Source of the DNA: an uncultured Bacteroidales bacterium
GTDB lineage: Bacteria; Bacteroidota; Bacteroidia; Bacteroidales; Muribaculaceae
Reading direction: 5' to 3'
NCBI GenBank assembly: GCA_902786725.1
Contig: CADADP010000014.1
Span: forward strand, 21,487-85,486
Length of the DNA stretch: 64,000 bases
Shown here one piece after another: positions 1-9,210 of this stretch; the stretch's first letter is position 1; each line of letters starts with the position of its first letter. The position numbers were made by a program, and so were the translations under genes. The notes under the pieces were generated by a model that saw only the letters and a program-made list of their open reading frames with translations, searched no databases and had not been told where the DNA came from.

Positions 1-2
1 AT

Positions 3-692
3 CCCAATCAGTGTGCCCGCGCTTACACTTTCTTGCTGGCCATACTGCTGATAGAATGGAAGTCGCTCGGCGCTAACACGTGGAAGAAAGTGATGCTTGT
101 AATGCTTTTCTTCGGAGTGCTACTTACCGGTAGCCGCACGGGCTTGCTGGCATTCCTTGTGATGAACGCTTACTATTACTACAAGAACAACGACTCGGTC
201 AATAAGGTCAGAAATGTGACTGTTATGGCCTTAGTGGGACTGGTAATCTTGTATTTCTATAGCAATATTGAGATTCGCTCTGTGAAACTCTCGGAAGGAA
301 TGGATGACAGTTTCGGGTCGAAGATAGGATTCTTAATGGATTATTTGCATGATGAGACGTCGTGGCTCTATGTGCTCTTCGGCCACTTCAATATGGACTT
401 GAATAATGTGGCGCATTACATACCCTTTGGGACGATGGACGCGGAATGGGGCTTTGCGGTGTTTGCCTACGGGGTAGTGTTCTTTGTGCTACTGCTAATA
501 TACTACGTGAAGGTGGCAATGAATTTCCGCGGAAAATACGCGATGCTGAATTTCTGCCTTATATGGGCAGTGTCGGCGACAATACTGTTTTCGTTCAGCG
601 CATCCATGGTGTTCCTGTTCATCTTGTCGATTTATTTCAATAACATGAGAGCAGAACAAGGCAGATTATTAAAAGAAACTAAAGAGATTTAA
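3..692 (+). CDS. O-antigen ligase/polymerase family protein, 5' end outside window
   Basis: This is the C-terminal part of an integral membrane protein. The reading frame is open to the first base of the window, so the start lies outside it and the TTG at 33 is not a credible start. About five hydrophobic segments are visible. A 'GSRTGLLAF' segment matches the Ser-Arg-Thr-Gly motif typical of the Wzy_C/O-antigen ligase family, and a large polar loop follows it. By family it would polymerise or ligate undecaprenyl-linked repeat units at the periplasmic face of the inner membrane. It begins the visible part of the polysaccharide operon, 11 bases before the next gene. A second polymerase-type gene (EpsG) lies downstream, so which one polymerises the repeat unit is open. 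Confidence 0.72.
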   Translation, partial: PNQCARAYTFLLAILLIEWKSLGANTWKKVMLVMLFFGVLLTGSRTGLLAFLVMNAYYYYKNNDSVNKVRNVTVMALVGLVILYFYSNIEIRSVKLSEGMDDSFGSKIGFLMDYLHDETSWLYVLFGHFNMDLNNVAHYIPFGTMDAEWGFAVFAYGVVFFVLLLIYYVKVAMNFRGKYAMLNFCLIWAVSATILFSFSASMVFLFILSIYFNNMRAEQGRLLKETKEI

Positions 693-703
693 CTGAAAAA
701 AAT

Positions 704-1675
704 ATGGAATTAGAATTAAGATTGTGGAAATACGGTGAAGATGACCATTACATAGAGTCGTTTCTGACAGTGCGCTCTGAAGCACACAAGGAAGAGAGAA
801 AGGACTCAGAGTGGTTTCACTGGAAATTTGAGAAAAGTCCATACGGAAAATCAATAATGGCGATGGCGTTTGATGGCGAAGTCGTGGCCGGGTGCGTAGC
901 TCTGGGAATGGGTCGATTCACATATAAGGGCAAGGAGTACAAGTGCGCCTTGTCGTACGATACGTTTGTGAACAAGGCATATCAAGGGCACGGCCTGTTC
1001 AAGAAGCTGATTAAACTTGCCGAAGAGGAGGCAAAGCGCCAGCAGGTGGAAATGTTGTATAATTTTCCTAATACACAGAGCATTACCGGTTTCCGTCATA
1101 TGGGCTGGACCTACAGGGCCGGTGAGAGTATCTACAAGATACGGCCGGTTAACTGGTGCAAGATACTGCTTAATGCCAAGAGTTTGAGGCATTCGTTCGT
1201 GGCAAACGGGTCGAATCTGGAGCAACTGAAGTCCGAGGAGATAATGGGTAGTGATTTCCCCGGTACATCGGAAAGCAACTGCGTAAAAATGGAGTGGTAC
1301 TCCGACTATCTGAAGTGGCGTTTCTTCACATATCCCAATGCAGAGTATTACGTTCTGAGCGATGAGGCGCTATTCGGCATAGCCCGAGTGGGTAAGCGCG
1401 GAAATCTGAAGGAGGCGCAGGTTCTTTTGGTACAGTCGCGCATGAGCGAGTCGGTGACTAAGACCGATTACAAGAAATTCATAAAAGCCCTTAAGAAAGC
1501 CGTTTCGCCTGATTTTATCGGTGTGAGTGTGTCGAAGAGCAGCGAATTGTACCCTTTCCTGTGCGGTTACGTGAAAGTACCCAACAGGAGTAACTTCACA
1601 TATAAGATATTAGGAGAGGATGTGTCGCCTGATTGCGATTTTGCCCTGAATTCCATTGATTACCATACATATTAA
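704..1675 (+). CDS. GNAT family N-acetyltransferase (surface polysaccharide locus)
   Basis: A 323-residue protein. The N-terminal half has a GNAT fold signature: a strand leading into 'YQGHGLFKKLI' around residues 92-102, the acetyl-CoA pyrophosphate-binding loop (Q-x-x-G-x-G/L type), then 'TGFRHMGW'. The C-terminal half (about 150-323) has no motif I recognise and may be a second, degenerate GNAT-like domain, as in Acetyltransf_9-type proteins. It sits between a polymerase and a polysaccharide deacetylase with 6-11-base gaps, so it probably acylates a sugar or sugar precursor in the cytoplasm. That role is inferred from position; the substrate is unknown. Confidence 0.65.
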   Translation: MELELRLWKYGEDDHYIESFLTVRSEAHKEERKDSEWFHWKFEKSPYGKSIMAMAFDGEVVAGCVALGMGRFTYKGKEYKCALSYDTFVNKAYQGHGLFKKLIKLAEEEAKRQQVEMLYNFPNTQSITGFRHMGWTYRAGESIYKIRPVNWCKILLNAKSLRHSFVANGSNLEQLKSEEIMGSDFPGTSESNCVKMEWYSDYLKWRFFTYPNAEYYVLSDEALFGIARVGKRGNLKEAQVLLVQSRMSESVTKTDYKKFIKALKKAVSPDFIGVSVSKSSELYPFLCGYVKVPNRSNFTYKILGEDVSPDCDFALNSIDYHTY

Positions 1676-1681
1676 TACTTC

Positions 1682-2410
1682 ATGAAGCATTTAATAAAGT
1701 CAGTTATATATTTCATCGGGAGTCTGCTGAGCAAAAGCAAAAGGAGCAAGATACTGTATTATCACGATGTGACGCCGGAGCATGGCGAGGCCTATACCGA
1801 CATGTCCACGCCGTTCGAATTGTTCGCGGCTCATGTGGCGCAGGTGAAGCGTGCCGGCTTTGAGATAGTGCCGCGCATAGAGTCGGTGCATGGGCAGGTG
1901 CTAATAGCGTTCGACGACGGTTTTCGCGGTGTGTATGAGAACCGTGCGCGATTTGTGGAGTGGGGTGTGAAACCCACGATATTTCTGGCCACAACGCTGG
2001 TGGGTAAACCGGGCTACATGACTGCCGATGAGATTCGAGAGTTGCAGGAGCAGGGATTTGTGTTCCAGTGCCATACCGTGTCGCATACCAATCTGCAGAA
2101 GTTTGGCGCCGAAGAGCTTCGGCACCAACTTGTTGACTCCAAGCGTGAACTGGAACAGATGCTGGGCCGAGAGGTGGATGAAATCTGCTTTCCGCAGGGC
2201 TACTATAGCGACACAGTGGTGGAGGCGTGCCGCAAGGCGGGTTACAAAAAAATGTACACCAGCGTGCCCGGCGACTACGAGCCGGATAGCGACCTGGTGT
2301 GCCGCAACTTGTGCCAGTTTGAGCCGATGAGCCGGTTTAAACTGATACTTAAAGGTGGCATGAATCTGCTCAGAGGCCACTATTTAAAGCGACATTATAA
2401 GAATATATAG
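1682..2410 (+). CDS. Polysaccharide deacetylase family protein (NodB homology)
   Basis: A 242-residue protein. The NodB/CE4 hallmarks are present: 'AFDDGF' (Asp78/Asp79, general base and metal region) and the His box 'HTVSH' (His131, His135, metal ligands), followed by 'CFPQGYY' in place of the usual R-x-x-x-G-x motif. The family removes N- or O-acetyl groups from polymeric or lipid-linked sugars using a divalent metal. There is a short hydrophobic stretch near the N-terminus but no clear cleavable signal, so it may be membrane associated. The gene follows the GNAT gene by 6 bases in the same operon. A locus with both an acetyltransferase and a deacetylase suggests that acetylation is tuned during assembly, which is inference. 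Confidence 0.8.
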   Translation: MKHLIKSVIYFIGSLLSKSKRSKILYYHDVTPEHGEAYTDMSTPFELFAAHVAQVKRAGFEIVPRIESVHGQVLIAFDDGFRGVYENRARFVEWGVKPTIFLATTLVGKPGYMTADEIRELQEQGFVFQCHTVSHTNLQKFGAEELRHQLVDSKRELEQMLGREVDEICFPQGYYSDTVVEACRKAGYKKMYTSVPGDYEPDSDLVCRNLCQFEPMSRFKLILKGGMNLLRGHYLKRHYKNI

Positions 2411-2421
2411 AATCAAGAAGT

Positions 2422-3306
2422 ATGAAAGGAATAGTGCTGGCAGGCGGTTCGGGAACGCGTTTGTATCCCATTACCAAAGGCGTGAGCAAGCAGTTGCTAC
2501 CCATCTACAACAAGCCGATGATTTATTATCCCATATCGGTGCTGATGCTGGGAGGAATACGTGAAATACTGGTGATATCCACTCCCGACGACATTGATGG
2601 CTTCAAGCGACTGCTGGGCGACGGCTCGGACTACGGCTTGCATTTGGAATATGCTGTACAACCCTCGCCCGACGGATTGGCTCAGGCATTTATCATAGGT
2701 CGCGATTTCATAGGCGATGATTCGGTGTGCCTTGTGCTTGGCGACAACATCTTCTACGGCTCGGGCTTAACGCCTATAATCCGTGGTGCCATTGAGAATG
2801 TGACCAAGCGTGATATTGCCACTGTGTTTGGCTACTGGGTGGCTGATCCGGAGCGCTATGGCGTGGCCGAATTCGACGATGCCGGGAACTGTGTGTCGAT
2901 AGAGGAGAAGCCTAAGAATCCTAAGTCGAACTACGCTGTGGTGGGACTGTATGTGTATCCCAACGATGTTGTGCGTATCGCTGCCGACGTTAAGCCTTCA
3001 GAGCGTGGCGAACTGGAAATTACCAGCGTGAACCAGGAATATCTGCGTCAAGGTCGGCTCATGGTGAAACCATTCGGGCGCGGCATGGCATGGTTAGATA
3101 CGGGTACGCACGATTCGCTTGCCGATGCGTCGATGTTCGTGGAGGTTATAGAGAAACGGCAGGGGTTGATGGTAGCCTGCCTAGAAACCATCGCGCATCG
3201 CAACGGCTGGCTGACGAAGGCCGACTTGCTGCGCATAGCCGAGCCGATGAAGAAGAATGACTACGGGAAATATCTGATACGCTATGCCAATGCAATTAAT
3301 GAGTGA
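2422..3306 (+). CDS. rfbA: Glucose-1-phosphate thymidylyltransferase RmlA/RfbA
   Basis: A 294-residue protein, normal for RmlA. It has the nucleotidyltransferase signature 'LAGGSGTRL' at residues 5-13, '[11 protein letters not shown]', 'LGDNIFYG' (metal-binding Asp) and 'EEKP'. It makes dTDP-glucose from glucose-1-phosphate and dTTP, the entry to dTDP-rhamnose and dTDP-amino-sugar pathways. The gene lies 11 bases after the deacetylase. RmlB, RmlC and RmlD are not in the window, so the rest of that pathway must be encoded elsewhere, before the window or at another locus. The downstream DegT aminotransferase (4795) might use a dTDP-keto sugar derived from it. Confidence 0.95.
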   Translation: MKGIVLAGGSGTRLYPITKGVSKQLLPIYNKPMIYYPISVLMLGGIREILVISTPDDIDGFKRLLGDGSDYGLHLEYAVQPSPDGLAQAFIIGRDFIGDDSVCLVLGDNIFYGSGLTPIIRGAIENVTKRDIATVFGYWVADPERYGVAEFDDAGNCVSIEEKPKNPKSNYAVVGLYVYPNDVVRIAADVKPSERGELEITSVNQEYLRQGRLMVKPFGRGMAWLDTGTHDSLADASMFVEVIEKRQGLMVACLETIAHRNGWLTKADLLRIAEPMKKNDYGKYLIRYANAINE

Positions 3307-3356
3307 AATAGAGCGAGTATGAAGAAAAGAGAAAAGAGAAAAGAGAATATAGCACT

Positions 3357-4808
3357 ATGCCGGAGTCATTACAAAAAAAGACATTAAAAGGTCTTGCATG
3401 GAGCCTGATAGAACGATTATCGGTTCAAGGGACTCAATTTGTGGTGATGGTGATTATGGCACGCATCTTGTCTCCGCGCGACTACGGTCTGGTGGGCATG
3501 ATTGCGGTGTTTATCATAATCTCGCAGGTGCTGGTGGATGGAGGCATGTCGCAGGCATTGATCAGGAAGCAGAAGCGTACCGAGACCGATAATGCCACGG
3601 CCTTCACTTATAATATATCGGTGGGAGTGCTGATTTATCTGATTCTATTTATCTGCGCCCCATGGATAGCCGATTTCTACGGAGAACCTCAACTGGTGCT
3701 GATGACGCGCCTGCTGGGCTTGAATATCATAATCAATTCCAGCATGGTGGTGCAAAAGGCGCTGTTAATGGCCAAGATTAAATTCCGCCTGCTCACGATA
3801 TCGGCGTTCTTAGCCACGCTACTGTCTGGAATAGTGGGCATTGCCATGGCATATATCGGATACGGAGTGTGGTCGATTGTGGCCCAGCAGATGCTTAATA
3901 TGGTGGCAAATGCTGTGCTGTTGTGGGGCCTTTCGGAATGGCACCCCTGTGAAAGAGTGTCGTGGGATGCGTTTAAGGGCTTGTTCGGGTTCGGGTCGAA
4001 TCTTCTTATATCGGGCATCATTTCAACGCTCTATTCCAATCTGTTCTCGATACTGATTGGTAAGAAATTTACGGCAACTACGCTGGGTTATTACACGCGT
4101 GCACTGCAATTCACCAATTTCCCGTCGGCTCAGCTCTCGAACGTGGTGCAACGGGTCACATATCCGGTATTGTGTCAGATGCAGGACGATGACCGGCAGT
4201 TGCGTAGTATATATAGGCGAATCCTGAGCACTACCGGTTTCTTGTTGTTCCCCTTGATGACAGGCCTGGGTGCTGTGGCTGTTCCGCTGATATTGCTACT
4301 GCTGAAGGAGCAGTGGATTTTTGTGGCTACCATTTTGCCTATATTGTGCCTTAACCTGATGTGGTGTCCTATTCACATACTGAATCTGAATATGCTTCAG
4401 GTTAAAGGTCGGTCGGATTTGTATCTGCGGATTGAGATTATTAAGCGCATACTTGGCCTGATAATGATAGCGGTGACCATACCTCACGGTATCCTTGCAA
4501 TGTGCTGGGGAACGGTGGTGATATCAATCATAGGCTTGGTTATAAATGCGTATTACACCGGTAAACTTGTGAATGTGGGCTTCTTTGTCCAGATGCGAGA
4601 TTTGTTGCCATCGGTCATGTTGAGCCTTGCTATGGCGGTATGTGTCTATGTGGTGGTGAATCTGGCACCATGTGGCAATCTGGTGAAACTACTCTGTGGC
4701 ATTGTTACAGGAATGGTTGTGTATGTCTTGGGAGCTTATTTGTTTAGGTTCAAGGAGATACGTTATATAATGGAACTGAAAAAACTTATAACGGTTGGAA
4801 AGAAGTGA
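3357..4808 (+). CDS. Polysaccharide flippase, MOP superfamily (Wzx/WzxC type)
   Basis: A 483-residue polytopic membrane protein with about 12-14 hydrophobic helices. Its N-terminus (amphipathic 'SLIERLSVQGTQF', then 'MARILSPRDYGLVGM') is characteristic of the polysaccharide transporter families PF01943/PF13440. It would flip lipid-linked oligosaccharide repeat units across the inner membrane before polymerisation. It starts at the first in-frame ATG after a purine-rich leader (3318-3346). Its last codons overlap the TTG start of the next gene by 14 bases. No other flippase gene is visible here, so it is the flippase for this locus. Confidence 0.88.
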   Translation: MPESLQKKTLKGLAWSLIERLSVQGTQFVVMVIMARILSPRDYGLVGMIAVFIIISQVLVDGGMSQALIRKQKRTETDNATAFTYNISVGVLIYLILFICAPWIADFYGEPQLVLMTRLLGLNIIINSSMVVQKALLMAKIKFRLLTISAFLATLLSGIVGIAMAYIGYGVWSIVAQQMLNMVANAVLLWGLSEWHPCERVSWDAFKGLFGFGSNLLISGIISTLYSNLFSILIGKKFTATTLGYYTRALQFTNFPSAQLSNVVQRVTYPVLCQMQDDDRQLRSIYRRILSTTGFLLFPLMTGLGAVAVPLILLLLKEQWIFVATILPILCLNLMWCPIHILNLNMLQVKGRSDLYLRIEIIKRILGLIMIAVTIPHGILAMCWGTVVISIIGLVINAYYTGKLVNVGFFVQMRDLLPSVMLSLAMAVCVYVVVNLAPCGNLVKLLCGIVTGMVVYVLGAYLFRFKEIRYIMELKKLITVGKK

Positions 4809-5910
4809 TAATAAAATAACTGTTACATCTCCATTGCTTCCCGATTTGGATGATTTAAATATCATGCTTAAAGATATTTGGGAACGCAAATGGATAACCA
4901 ACAATCAAGTTTATCACCAGCGTCTCGAAGCGGCATTGTGTGAGTACCTGAAGGTGCCATATATCAGCCTGTTCACTAACGGTACGCTACCGCTAATAAC
5001 GGCATTGCAAGCTCTGAATATCTCGGGAGAGGTAATTACGTCGCCATATAGCTTTGTGGCCACTACTCATGCGCTGTGGTGGAACGGTATCAAGCCTGTA
5101 TTTGTTGATGTGGACCCCAAGACCGGAAATATTGACCCCGAGAAGATTGAGTCTGCGATTACCAAGCGGACCACAGCCATCATGCCTGTGCATGTGTACG
5201 GAACCCCCTGCAGGACTCGCGAGATCCAGTCGATAGCCGATAAGTATGGCCTTCGGGTGATATATGATGCGGCACATGCTTTCGGAGTTGAAGTCGGCGG
5301 CGAAAGTGTGCTTAAAGCGGGCGACTTGTCCACTCTCAGCTTTCATGCTACAAAGGTCTATAACACGATAGAAGGCGGTGCCATGGTAATGCATGACGCG
5401 GAGACGAAGAAGCGAATTGATTATCTGAAGAATTTCGGGTTCAAGAACGAGGTGGAAATTATGGCACCTGGTATCAATAGCAAGATGGACGAGATACGTT
5501 CGGCCTATGGTTTGCTTAACCTGCGTCTGGTTGATGATGCTATCGCTAAGCGCCAGGCCGTGGCAATGAAATATCGCCGGCGGCTCAGTGGAGTGGAAGG
5601 TGTGACCACGTGGGGCGATGTGCCCGGAGTGCGCCACAACTATTCCTATTTCCCCATACTGATTGATGAACAACGTTATGGGATGTCGCGTGACGCGTTA
5701 TACGAAAAGATGAAAGCCCATAACGTGCTGGGACGACGTTATTTCTATCCGCTAATCAGTTCATTCGCAATCTATCGTGGGCTGGATAGCGCCGACCCCA
5801 AAAATTTGCCTGTGGCTAATGATATAGCCGGCAGAGTTATCTGTCTGCCAATGCATCATGAGCTTAGTGACGATGACGTGGAGCGTGTGCTTGACTGCAT
5901 AGTGAAATAA
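4795..5910 (+). CDS. DegT/DnrJ/EryC1/StrS family sugar aminotransferase
   Basis: A 371-residue PLP-dependent aminotransferase. 'SLFTNGTLPL' is the phosphate/PLP-binding loop, 'DAAHAFG' holds the PLP ring-stacking Asp, and 'SFHATK' carries the Schiff-base lysine, Lys187. The family transfers an amino group from glutamate to a nucleotide-linked 3- or 4-keto sugar. No ATG precedes the conserved 'ITVTSPLLP' N-terminus, so the TTG at 4795, overlapping the flippase gene by 14 bases, is the best start; translational coupling is likely. The substrate may be a dTDP-4-keto-6-deoxy sugar made with RmlA products. It is distinct from the PglE-like aminotransferase at 15179. Confidence 0.88.
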   Translation: MERSDNKITVTSPLLPDLDDLNIMLKDIWERKWITNNQVYHQRLEAALCEYLKVPYISLFTNGTLPLITALQALNISGEVITSPYSFVATTHALWWNGIKPVFVDVDPKTGNIDPEKIESAITKRTTAIMPVHVYGTPCRTREIQSIADKYGLRVIYDAAHAFGVEVGGESVLKAGDLSTLSFHATKVYNTIEGGAMVMHDAETKKRIDYLKNFGFKNEVEIMAPGINSKMDEIRSAYGLLNLRLVDDAIAKRQAVAMKYRRRLSGVEGVTTWGDVPGVRHNYSYFPILIDEQRYGMSRDALYEKMKAHNVLGRRYFYPLISSFAIYRGLDSADPKNLPVANDIAGRVICLPMHHELSDDDVERVLDCIVK

Positions 5911-5961
5911 ACGAGTTGGCCCCACGGATAATAACCTACTTTAAAATAGATTAATAATATA

Positions 5962-6933
5962 ATGGTGGATACTAAACGAGAAGTTTTGCTGACAGTGCGG
6001 TGCCTGACTTATAATCATGCACCATACATCAGGCAATGTCTGGAAAGTATCGTGACGCAGAAAACAAATTTCGCGTTCAAGATATTGGTTCATGACGATG
6101 CATCCACCGACGGCACTACCGACATCGTGCGTGAATTTGCCGCGAGGTATCCCGATATCATAGAGACGAATATTAAGAAAGAAAACCTCTATAGCCACGA
6201 CTACAGGAAGTTTCAGCATACGATATATTCCGGATTTGAGGGCAAGTACGTGGCCTGGTGTGATGGCGACGATTACTGGTGCGATGAGTATAAGTTGCAG
6301 AAACAGGTGGATTTCTTAGAAAGTAATCAGCAGTATATGCTTGTGTGTAGCAATGCCAAGACTGTGGATAAGGACGATAAAGAAGTGTACCGTAACCGCA
6401 CTCGCCGATTAGGCGAAAATGCAGCAAGCGACCTCGTGTGCGGGTGTAACCCCATAATATCTTCCTCAGCGTGTTTTAGGCGCGAACTGATATCGGATTA
6501 TACGAAACTTATACCCGAGATGCCGTTTGAGGCTAAGATGGGCGATTATCCGCTGTGGATATTCATAAGTCTTCGCGGGCAGATTTATCAGTTCGATGAG
6601 AACCTTGTAGCTTACCGGGTTCTTAATTCTTCGGCTAGTCACTCACGTGATGTGGCTTATATTACGGGATTCAGAAACAGCTCGCAAGAATTAGCCCTGT
6701 GGTTCAATGCGCATTATAATATAGGAGTGTCCGAACGAAAAATCAAGCATGCGTTTTCCAGGATTAGGTTGCGGGAACTATCGGAGTTCGACCGAGCCAC
6801 CTACTGGGGTGAATATAAAAATGCGGTGAAAAATAACTGGCAGATAATATTCAACCCAAAATTGCTGGTAATCACCATTATAAGGATGCTTCTGAACATG
6901 AGAGTGAGCTCATTTGTGGAACGGCTCCGATAA
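5962..6933 (+). CDS. Glycosyltransferase family 2
   Basis: A 323-residue GT-A fold enzyme. The N-terminus has 'VRCLTYNHAPYI', 'HDDASTDGT' (nucleotide-binding Asp) and 'WCDGDDYW' (D-x-D-like metal site near residue 96). The roughly 110 C-terminal residues end in a hydrophobic stretch that could anchor it to the membrane. It should add one sugar to the lipid-linked repeat unit on the cytoplasmic side; donor and acceptor cannot be read from sequence. It stands 51 bases after the aminotransferase gene, in the same direction. Confidence 0.88.
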   Translation: MVDTKREVLLTVRCLTYNHAPYIRQCLESIVTQKTNFAFKILVHDDASTDGTTDIVREFAARYPDIIETNIKKENLYSHDYRKFQHTIYSGFEGKYVAWCDGDDYWCDEYKLQKQVDFLESNQQYMLVCSNAKTVDKDDKEVYRNRTRRLGENAASDLVCGCNPIISSSACFRRELISDYTKLIPEMPFEAKMGDYPLWIFISLRGQIYQFDENLVAYRVLNSSASHSRDVAYITGFRNSSQELALWFNAHYNIGVSERKIKHAFSRIRLRELSEFDRATYWGEYKNAVKNNWQIIFNPKLLVITIIRMLLNMRVSSFVERLR

Positions 6934-6972
6934 GCGGAGCTTGGCGGCGCGAATAACTAAGAGGAACTAAGG

Positions 6973-7977
6973 ATGTATATCTACATAATAATAGCGATAA
7001 TATTAAGCCTGCTGGTGCTCAGGCCTGATTCAAAGGCGGGCCTTGCGGTGAGTTTTGTTATACTCTTTGCTGTGGCGGCATTCCGTGGGCTAAACGTGGG
7101 TGTGGATACAGGGGTGACCTACCTTTATCAGTTTAAAAATCACACCGATGTTAGGTTCATGGAATATGGGTGGTATGCGCTGCGAGAGTTAGTGGCAATG
7201 TTCGCGCCATATCGAGTGCATATTTTGATTTCCGCTTTGCTCACCTTGGTGCCCTTATATTACTATGCGTGGCGCAACGGCAAGAATGCCGCGTTCATAA
7301 TATTGTTCTATTTCCTGCTCTATAATTACTGCTCATCGCTGAACACCATGCGTCAGTTTGTGGCCATATCGTTTGTGTTACTGGCCACACTCTACATGGA
7401 TGGCAAGCGCCAGTGGCTATTCTACGTCTGGGTGGTTGTTGCGGCCACTTTCCACACTTCGGCGCTTGTGATGCTGCTTCTTCCGCTTCTTAATCGCGTG
7501 AAGATGAATCAGTGGTATGTGACAGCGACGTTGCTTGCGACATTTGTGCTGGGATTTTTCAATACGATGGAATTCATGAACACCGCCATAACAAAGTTTA
7601 ATTTAGGCTACATTAATTATTTCGGCGTTTCGTACACTCGCGATGTTACATTCTCACTAAGTCGCATGTTACTTAATGCCATGGTGATATTGCTTCTGTT
7701 TCTTTCCAATAAGGATTCCTTGTGGCTAAAGACCTTTGTGGTGGGCGTACTGGTGCTGAATTTGTTCCCCATGTTCCCCGATGTGGGGCGCATAGCGAAA
7801 TATTTTTTGGTTTTCCAAGCCATACTGTTCCCCACGCTTGAATTCAATCCCGGGACAACGCGTGAAACGCGTCAGATAATCAGATGTGGCTTGTGGGTGT
7901 ATTCTTATAGTGTGTTGTTCTACCTGCTCAGTGCCAATGTGGGTGGGGTGGTGCCATATAGCTTTGCTTGGTTATGA
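6973..7977 (+). CDS. EpsG family polysaccharide polymerase (Wzy-like)
   Basis: A 334-residue polytopic membrane protein with about 9-10 hydrophobic helices. The features match the EpsG family (PF14897): an early 'RGLNVGVDTGVTY' segment resembling the R-G...G-x-D-T-x-x-Y motif, and 'SLNTMRQFVAISF', the N-x-x-R-Q motif in the middle of the protein. Members are the likely polymerases of exopolysaccharide and O-antigen systems. Its TGA stop overlaps the ATG of the following glycosyltransferase (ATGA). This is the second polymerase-type protein of the locus after the one cut off at the window start. Confidence 0.82.
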   Translation: MYIYIIIAIILSLLVLRPDSKAGLAVSFVILFAVAAFRGLNVGVDTGVTYLYQFKNHTDVRFMEYGWYALRELVAMFAPYRVHILISALLTLVPLYYYAWRNGKNAAFIILFYFLLYNYCSSLNTMRQFVAISFVLLATLYMDGKRQWLFYVWVVVAATFHTSALVMLLLPLLNRVKMNQWYVTATLLATFVLGFFNTMEFMNTAITKFNLGYINYFGVSYTRDVTFSLSRMLLNAMVILLLFLSNKDSLWLKTFVVGVLVLNLFPMFPDVGRIAKYFLVFQAILFPTLEFNPGTTRETRQIIRCGLWVYSYSVLFYLLSANVGGVVPYSFAWL

Positions 7978-9194
7978 AAAAAGTGGTTCAGATAAATACG
8001 GTGGCCAATAGCGGCTCCACCGGGCGCATAGCCGAGGAGATAGGCAAGTGCGCGATAGCGCATGGCTGGGAGAGCTATGTGGCCTATGGTCGTGGTAACC
8101 CTGTGAGTGCTTCTCACCTTATCCGGGTGGGAACCGACATGGATATGCGGTGGCATGGGCTGGAGACTCGTTTGCTGGATAATCACGGATTGTCGTCGAG
8201 GCGTGCTACTCGTGCGTTTGTGCGTCGCTTGAGGGAAATCAAGCCCGATATAGTGCACCTGCACAACATACACGGTTATTACTTGAACTACGAGATTCTG
8301 TTCGACTATCTGGCCGAGGAAGGCGTGCCTGTGGTGTGGACTTTGCACGACTGCTGGTCGTTCACAGGACACTGCTCACATTTCATTTTCACAAAATGTG
8401 AACAGTGGAAAAGCGGATGCCTGCATTGTGCCCACAAGAGAGTGTACCCGGGCGCGGTGTGCCTGTCGAGGAGTGCTAAAAACTATAAGGATAAGCGTGA
8501 AAGTTTCACCAAGCCGGCTAATGTCACAATGGTACCGGTGTCGCACTGGATGGAGGGTCTGCTAAAGGACTCGTTTCTGAGTGGGCACAAGGTGCACTGC
8601 ATTAGCAATGGCGTGGATGTGGATGCATTCGCACCGTTGCAGGACCGCGCGGCTGCACGCCGCAGTCTCGGCATCGGCGAAGGCCGGAAACTGATATTGG
8701 GAGTGTCCAGTGTGTGGAACGACTCAAAGGGACTGAAAGATTTCGGCCGGATACGAGCTTTGCTGCCGCAAGAGTGCGTTATGGTGCTGGTGGGAATGTC
8801 GCCTGAGCAAGCGCGGAATCTGCCTGACGGAATTACCGGACTGGGGCGCACAAGAAATCAGCAGGAGCTGGCCCGGTGGTATGCCGCGGCCGATGTGTTT
8901 GTCAATCCCACACACGCCGATACTTTCCCCACTGTGAACATGGAGGCTCTCGCCTGCGGCACACCTGTGGTGACCTACGCAGGCACTGGCGGCAGCGAGG
9001 AGCAGGTGGATAAGTTAACCGGTAGGGTAGTACCCGAAGGAGACATTAGTGCTATGGTCACTGCCATCGAAGATGTGGTAGCCCGTCCCGAGATGCGCGA
9101 GGCTTGTCGTGAACGTGCCTTGCGCCTCTACAATAACGCCGACCGGTTCAGTGAGTATGTGGACCTGTACGAAGAGATTTTAAGAAATAAATAA
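7974..9194 (+). CDS. Glycosyltransferase family 4 (GT-B), Cys-rich insertion
   Basis: A 406-residue GT-B enzyme. I chose the ATG at 7974, which overlaps the EpsG stop as ATGA; the open frame also contains a TTG at 7968. The C-terminal half has 'NPTHADTFPTVNMEALACGTPVV', the usual E-x7-E type nucleotide-sugar site. The N-terminal half has 'TLHDCWSFTGHC' and then several close cysteines (C-x4-W-x3-C-x2-C near residue 150), an insertion common in Bacteroidetes GT4 proteins of this type. It adds one sugar of the repeat unit in the cytoplasm. It is followed after 16 bases by the UDP-FucNAc genes. Confidence 0.87.
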   Translation: MKKVVQINTVANSGSTGRIAEEIGKCAIAHGWESYVAYGRGNPVSASHLIRVGTDMDMRWHGLETRLLDNHGLSSRRATRAFVRRLREIKPDIVHLHNIHGYYLNYEILFDYLAEEGVPVVWTLHDCWSFTGHCSHFIFTKCEQWKSGCLHCAHKRVYPGAVCLSRSAKNYKDKRESFTKPANVTMVPVSHWMEGLLKDSFLSGHKVHCISNGVDVDAFAPLQDRAAARRSLGIGEGRKLILGVSSVWNDSKGLKDFGRIRALLPQECVMVLVGMSPEQARNLPDGITGLGRTRNQQELARWYAAADVFVNPTHADTFPTVNMEALACGTPVVTYAGTGGSEEQVDKLTGRVVPEGDISAMVTAIEDVVARPEMREACRERALRLYNNADRFSEYVDLYEEILRNK

Positions 9195-9210
9195 AATTCA
9201 TTATTATAAT

